Assembly: GCF_905220705.1 (NCBI RefSeq)
Contig: NZ_CAJNAT010000005.1
Span: 292,353-356,352, forward strand
Direction: 5' to 3'
DNA: 64,000 bases
From: Paraburkholderia domus
GTDB taxonomy: Bacteria > Pseudomonadota > Gammaproteobacteria > Burkholderiales > Burkholderiaceae
Below are positions 61,875 through 64,000 of the stretch, one piece after another. A program made the translations under genes and the position numbers. Within the stretch, counting starts at the first letter, position 1. Each line of letters begins with the position of its first letter. The notes below the pieces were generated by a model, which was not told the origin of the DNA, ran no database searches, and saw only the letters and a list, made by a program, of their open reading frames with translations.

Positions 61875-61962
61875 GGGCCGGACGCCGTGCTGGTTGCAGG
61901 CAGCGGACTCATAATCCGCCTCCGAAAGGACACCGTCGGTTCGACTCCGACCCGGCCCACCA
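61875..61962 (+). tRNA. tRNA with CAU anticodon and long (type II) variable arm
   Basis: The cloverleaf folds fully: acceptor GGGCCGG (61875-61881) with CCGGCCC (61952-61958), a 3-bp D stem GCC/GGC with TGGTTG in the loop, anticodon stem GCGGA/TCCGC with loop CTCATAA (anticodon CAT at 61910-61912), T arm GTCGG/CCGAC with TTCGACT, discriminator A and encoded CCA. The variable region is 15 nt and forms its own TCC-GAAA-GGA hairpin, as in Leu, Ser and Tyr tRNAs. CAU tRNAs (Met, fMet, Ile2) normally have a short variable loop, so the amino acid cannot be assigned safely; Ile2 (with lysidine) or Met would be the default guess. Confidence 0.9.
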
Positions 61963-61973
61963 TAGATGTAAAG

Positions 61974-62002
61974 AAGGGTTCCGAGTTCTCGGAACCCTTT
62001 TT
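61974..62002 (+). terminator. Terminator of the tRNA gene, insertion target of the intron
   Basis: AAGGGTTCCG (61974-61983) and CGGAACCCTT (61990-61999) around AGTTCT, followed by TTTTT. The group II intron starts 4 nt after the U-run. Confidence 0.88.
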
Positions 62003-62006
62003 GTTT

Positions 62007-63826
62007 GTGCGCCCAGCATGGGCGCAATCTTGTGGGTGCAAGTCCCACCGTGAGTTGACCACAGCGAACGAAGCGAAGCACAACTGCGAGAGGGTGACCA
62101 ATCGTGGAGAGGAAGTGTGAAGCAAAGCCGCGAGCCGATGGATAAGAACCGGATAGAAGGCGGTGCCGATCAGGGCGAGCAGCCAAACAACTGCAAAGCT
62201 CTCGTGGTCAAGGGTCAGGCGGCGTAAATCCGGCGGTTGTGCGGTGAAGGATTGCGTTCTTACCTGGGGAGATCTCGCCTCATGCCTGAAAGGGCGACGG
62301 CGTCGAGCCGGAGCGAGAAGTCAGCAGAGGCCATAGTAGCCAGAGGACAGGCCGGTGAGGCTGGAGCTATTGGCGAAGGGCCAAACGTGAAGGAGTGTCC
62401 AGCGTCATGTCGATGCGACAGGCAATGCGTCAGATGCCCGTGCAAGCGGGGCGAGCGGGAGTAGCGCGCGGTGAAGCTGCGCGTGTACCTGCTAGCGACG
62501 AAGCCTGCGGCCCGCGGCATGCATCCGGGGACACAGGGTCAGCGCTGCTGGAAGCGGCGCTGACGAGAGAGAACCTGAAGCAGGCGTTCAGACGGGTACG
62601 GTCCAACAAGGGAGCCGCTGGCGTGGACGGTCTGGACATTGACCGGACGGCGCGTCATCTGGTGACGGCGTGGCCCGCGATCCGTGAACAGTTGCTCAAG
62701 GGGACGTACCGGCCCAGTCCGGTACGGCGGGTGACGATTGCGAAGCCGGATGGAGGCGAGCGCGAGCTTGGCATCCCGACGGTGACGGACCGGCTGATCC
62801 AGCAGGCACTGCTGCAGGTGCTGCAGCCGGCTCTGGACCCTACCTTCAGCGAGCACAGCTACGGCTTCCGGCCGGGACGGCGTGCGCACGATGCGGTACT
62901 TGCCGCGCAGTCGTACGTGCAATCCGGGCGGCGAATCGTGGTGGACGTTGATCTGGAGAAGTTCTTCGACCGGGTCAACCACGACATCCTGATCGACCGC
63001 TTGCAAAGACGCATTGGCGATGCGGGAGTGATCCGGCTGATCCGGGCGTATCTGAACAGCGGGATCAGGGCACGCCACAAGGTGGGCCGCTATCGCCGTT
63101 GCTGGCTAATGTTCTGCTCGACGAAGTGGACAAAGAACTGGAGCGGCGGGGTCACTGCTTTGTGCGCTATGCCGACGACGCGAATGTCTATGTTCGCAGT
63201 CGCCGCGCTGGTGAGCGGGTGATGACACTGTTGCGACGCCTGTATGGTCGGCTGCGGCTGAAGGTCAATGAGACCAAAAGCGCAGTGGCCAGTGTGTTTG
63301 GTCGCAAGTTTCTGGGCTACAGCCTGTGGGTGGCTGCGGGCGGTGTGGTCAAGCGCAAGGTGGCGGCCAAACCGCTGCTGGCGTTCAAACATCGCATTCG
63401 TGAACTGACCCGTCGCTCTGGCGGGCGCAGCATGCAGGATGTGGTGGAACGCTTACGGTCTTACGTGCAGGGCTGGAAGGCATACTTCCGGTTGGCGCAA
63501 ACCCCGAAGGTCTGGCGCGAGCTGGACGAATGGCTGCGTCACCGGCTGCGTGCCATCCAGCTCAAACACTGGCGCCGTGGCCCGACCATCTACCGGGAAC
63601 TGCGTGCGCTGCGGGCCTCGGCTGACGTGGCGCGGCAGGTGGCGGCGAACAGTCGCCGCTGGTGGCGCAACAGCGGCCAGTCGCTCAACAGCATACTGAC
63701 CATCGCATACTTCGATCGGCTGGGTGTGCCCCGACTCTCATAACCTCAACTTCCCGAACCGCCCGGTGCGGACCCGCATGCCGGGTGGTGTGGCAGGGGC
63801 GCAGTCGTATATGACTGCCCCCCCTA
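62007..63826 (+). mobile_element. Group II intron (class IIC type) inserted behind a terminator
   Basis: The 5' end GTGCGCCCAGCATGGGCGCA at 62007 is the usual group II intron start, followed by about 390 nt of structured RNA (domains I-IV). The intron-encoded reverse transcriptase lies in domain IV (62407-63743). Domain V is visible at about 63756-63791 (ACCGCCCGG, TGCGG-AC-CCGCA with a TG bulge, CCGGGTGGT) and domain VI at about 63795-63825 (GGGGC.CAGTC / GACTG.CCCCC), so the 3' end falls near 63826, with a few bases of uncertainty. Insertion just after a Rho-independent terminator and an RT without endonuclease domain are hallmarks of class IIC. Confidence 0.88.
62407..63743 (+). pseudogene. 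ltrA: Group II intron reverse transcriptase/maturase, broken by a deletion
   Basis: The first part (62407 to about 63066) encodes the RT start: KQAFRRVRSNKGAAGVDGLD, IAKPDGGERELGIPTVTDRL, HSYGFRPGRRAHDAVLAAQS, VDVDLEKFFDRVNHDIL, ending YLNSGI. The rest is in another frame and resumes at 63066 with QGTPQGGPLSPLLANVLLDE, the catalytic RYADDANVYV (63168-63179) and the maturase domain X (RLRSYVQGWKAYFRLAQTPK), ending GVPRLS. Ten or eleven residues between SGI and QGTPQGG are missing, a deletion of 3n+1 nt (31 is the best fit). A GTG 4 codons upstream (62395) is the other possible start. No endonuclease domain. Confidence 0.88.
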
Positions 63827-63857
63827 TGCCGATTGTGGTGGGAGTCCAATATCAGAT

Positions 63858-63872
63858 GCGGCAATATGCCGC
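63858..63872. repeat. Short hairpin downstream of the intron
   Basis: GCGGCA-ATA-TGCCGC, perfect 6-bp stem, then TTTCGC. It could be a weak terminator of the interrupted transcript. Confidence 0.4.
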
Positions 63873-63948
63873 TTTCGCTGTGCTATTAAGTAAGCGATCG
63901 TTCATTGACGCCCTATCGCCACGCGCCCGGAGAGGCGACGATAGTGTC

Positions 63949-64000
63949 CACTTAAATCGGAGGTGGACACTATGGCAGCAGACAGCAGCGATCTGAACGA
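63949..64000 (+). mobile_element. Possible left end of another element with the start of its gene (cut by window edge)
   Basis: An inverted repeat of ATAGTGTCCAC and GTGGACACTAT (about 63950 and 63963-63973) is separated by about 11 nt. The second arm runs into an ATG at 63972 with GGAGG 8 nt before it; the visible codons read MAADSSDLN. The layout, repeat at the very start of a gene, is that of many insertion sequences, but only 29 nt of coding sequence are seen, so no family can be given. Confidence 0.4.

Noticed and set aside
62100..62400. Part of the RNase P or tmRNA gene in the region before the RT
   Set aside because: The start GTGCGCCC, the RT and domain V/VI show it is group II intron RNA.
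63724..63996. 90-codon frame after the RT
   Set aside because: It runs across intron domains V and VI and the inverted repeat; no domain, not a gene.

Overview
This is a gene-dense, high-GC stretch of a betaproteobacterial chromosome. It is almost certainly Burkholderia sensu lato, most likely Paraburkholderia. The evidence is the combination of a very long GlgE next to a TreS-maltokinase fusion, a BPSS1780-type membrane protein, a DUF3563 protein, OhrR/Ohr, a FAD-GMC dehydrogenase with gamma subunit and triheme cytochrome, and an rpsU-yqeY-dnaG-rpoD block with a long RpoD. No database search was run, so species and family names rest on recognised motifs and context. LAYOUT. 1-12,073 (minus strand): an alpha-glucan/trehalose locus in transcription order glgE, treS-mak, glgB, glgX, treZ (cut by the window edge). 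TreS-Mak converts trehalose to maltose and maltose-1-phosphate, GlgE polymerises it, GlgB branches the glucan, and GlgX plus TreZ return it towards trehalose. 12.5-17.4 kb: a DUF1345 membrane protein and a periplasmic three-subunit sugar/polyol dehydrogenase. 17.5-22.5 kb: a metallophosphoesterase, a RES/Xre toxin-antitoxin pair, a secreted basic Ala/Lys-rich protein, two LysR regulators and a tautomerase. 22.7-25.8 kb: modE facing a modABC operon in which modB carries an apparent one-base frameshift and modA is preceded by a ModE-like box. 25.9-34.1 kb: a PAP2-like membrane protein, a PHB-depolymerase-type esterase, a DUF3563 protein behind palindrome-rich control DNA, photolyase, Ohr/OhrR, a BPSS1780 membrane protein, homoserine kinase and a DUF2782-like exported protein. 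34.3-35.8 kb: AMP nucleosidase. 35.8-38.8 kb: an AT-richer islet with a three-gene operon of unrecognised proteins facing a membrane-protein gene that is start-coupled to a truncated coding remnant; this is the best candidate here for an undescribed system. 38.8-49.3 kb: a split chromate transporter with its LysR regulator, a LOG-family protein head to head with polA, a type II NADH dehydrogenase, a Tat-exported dienelactone-hydrolase-like protein, a mercaptopyruvate sulfurtransferase and a Rieske oxygenase. 49.5-56.3 kb: xseB-ispA-dxs, folE2 with a structured leader, tsaD, and a YhiN flavoprotein. 56.4-61.7 kb: the macromolecular synthesis operon rpsU-yqeY-dnaG-rpoD. 61.9-64.0 kb: a tRNA with CAU anticodon and an unusually long variable arm, its terminator, a group II intron inserted directly behind that terminator whose reverse transcriptase is broken by an out-of-frame deletion, and the beginning of what looks like another element at the window edge.
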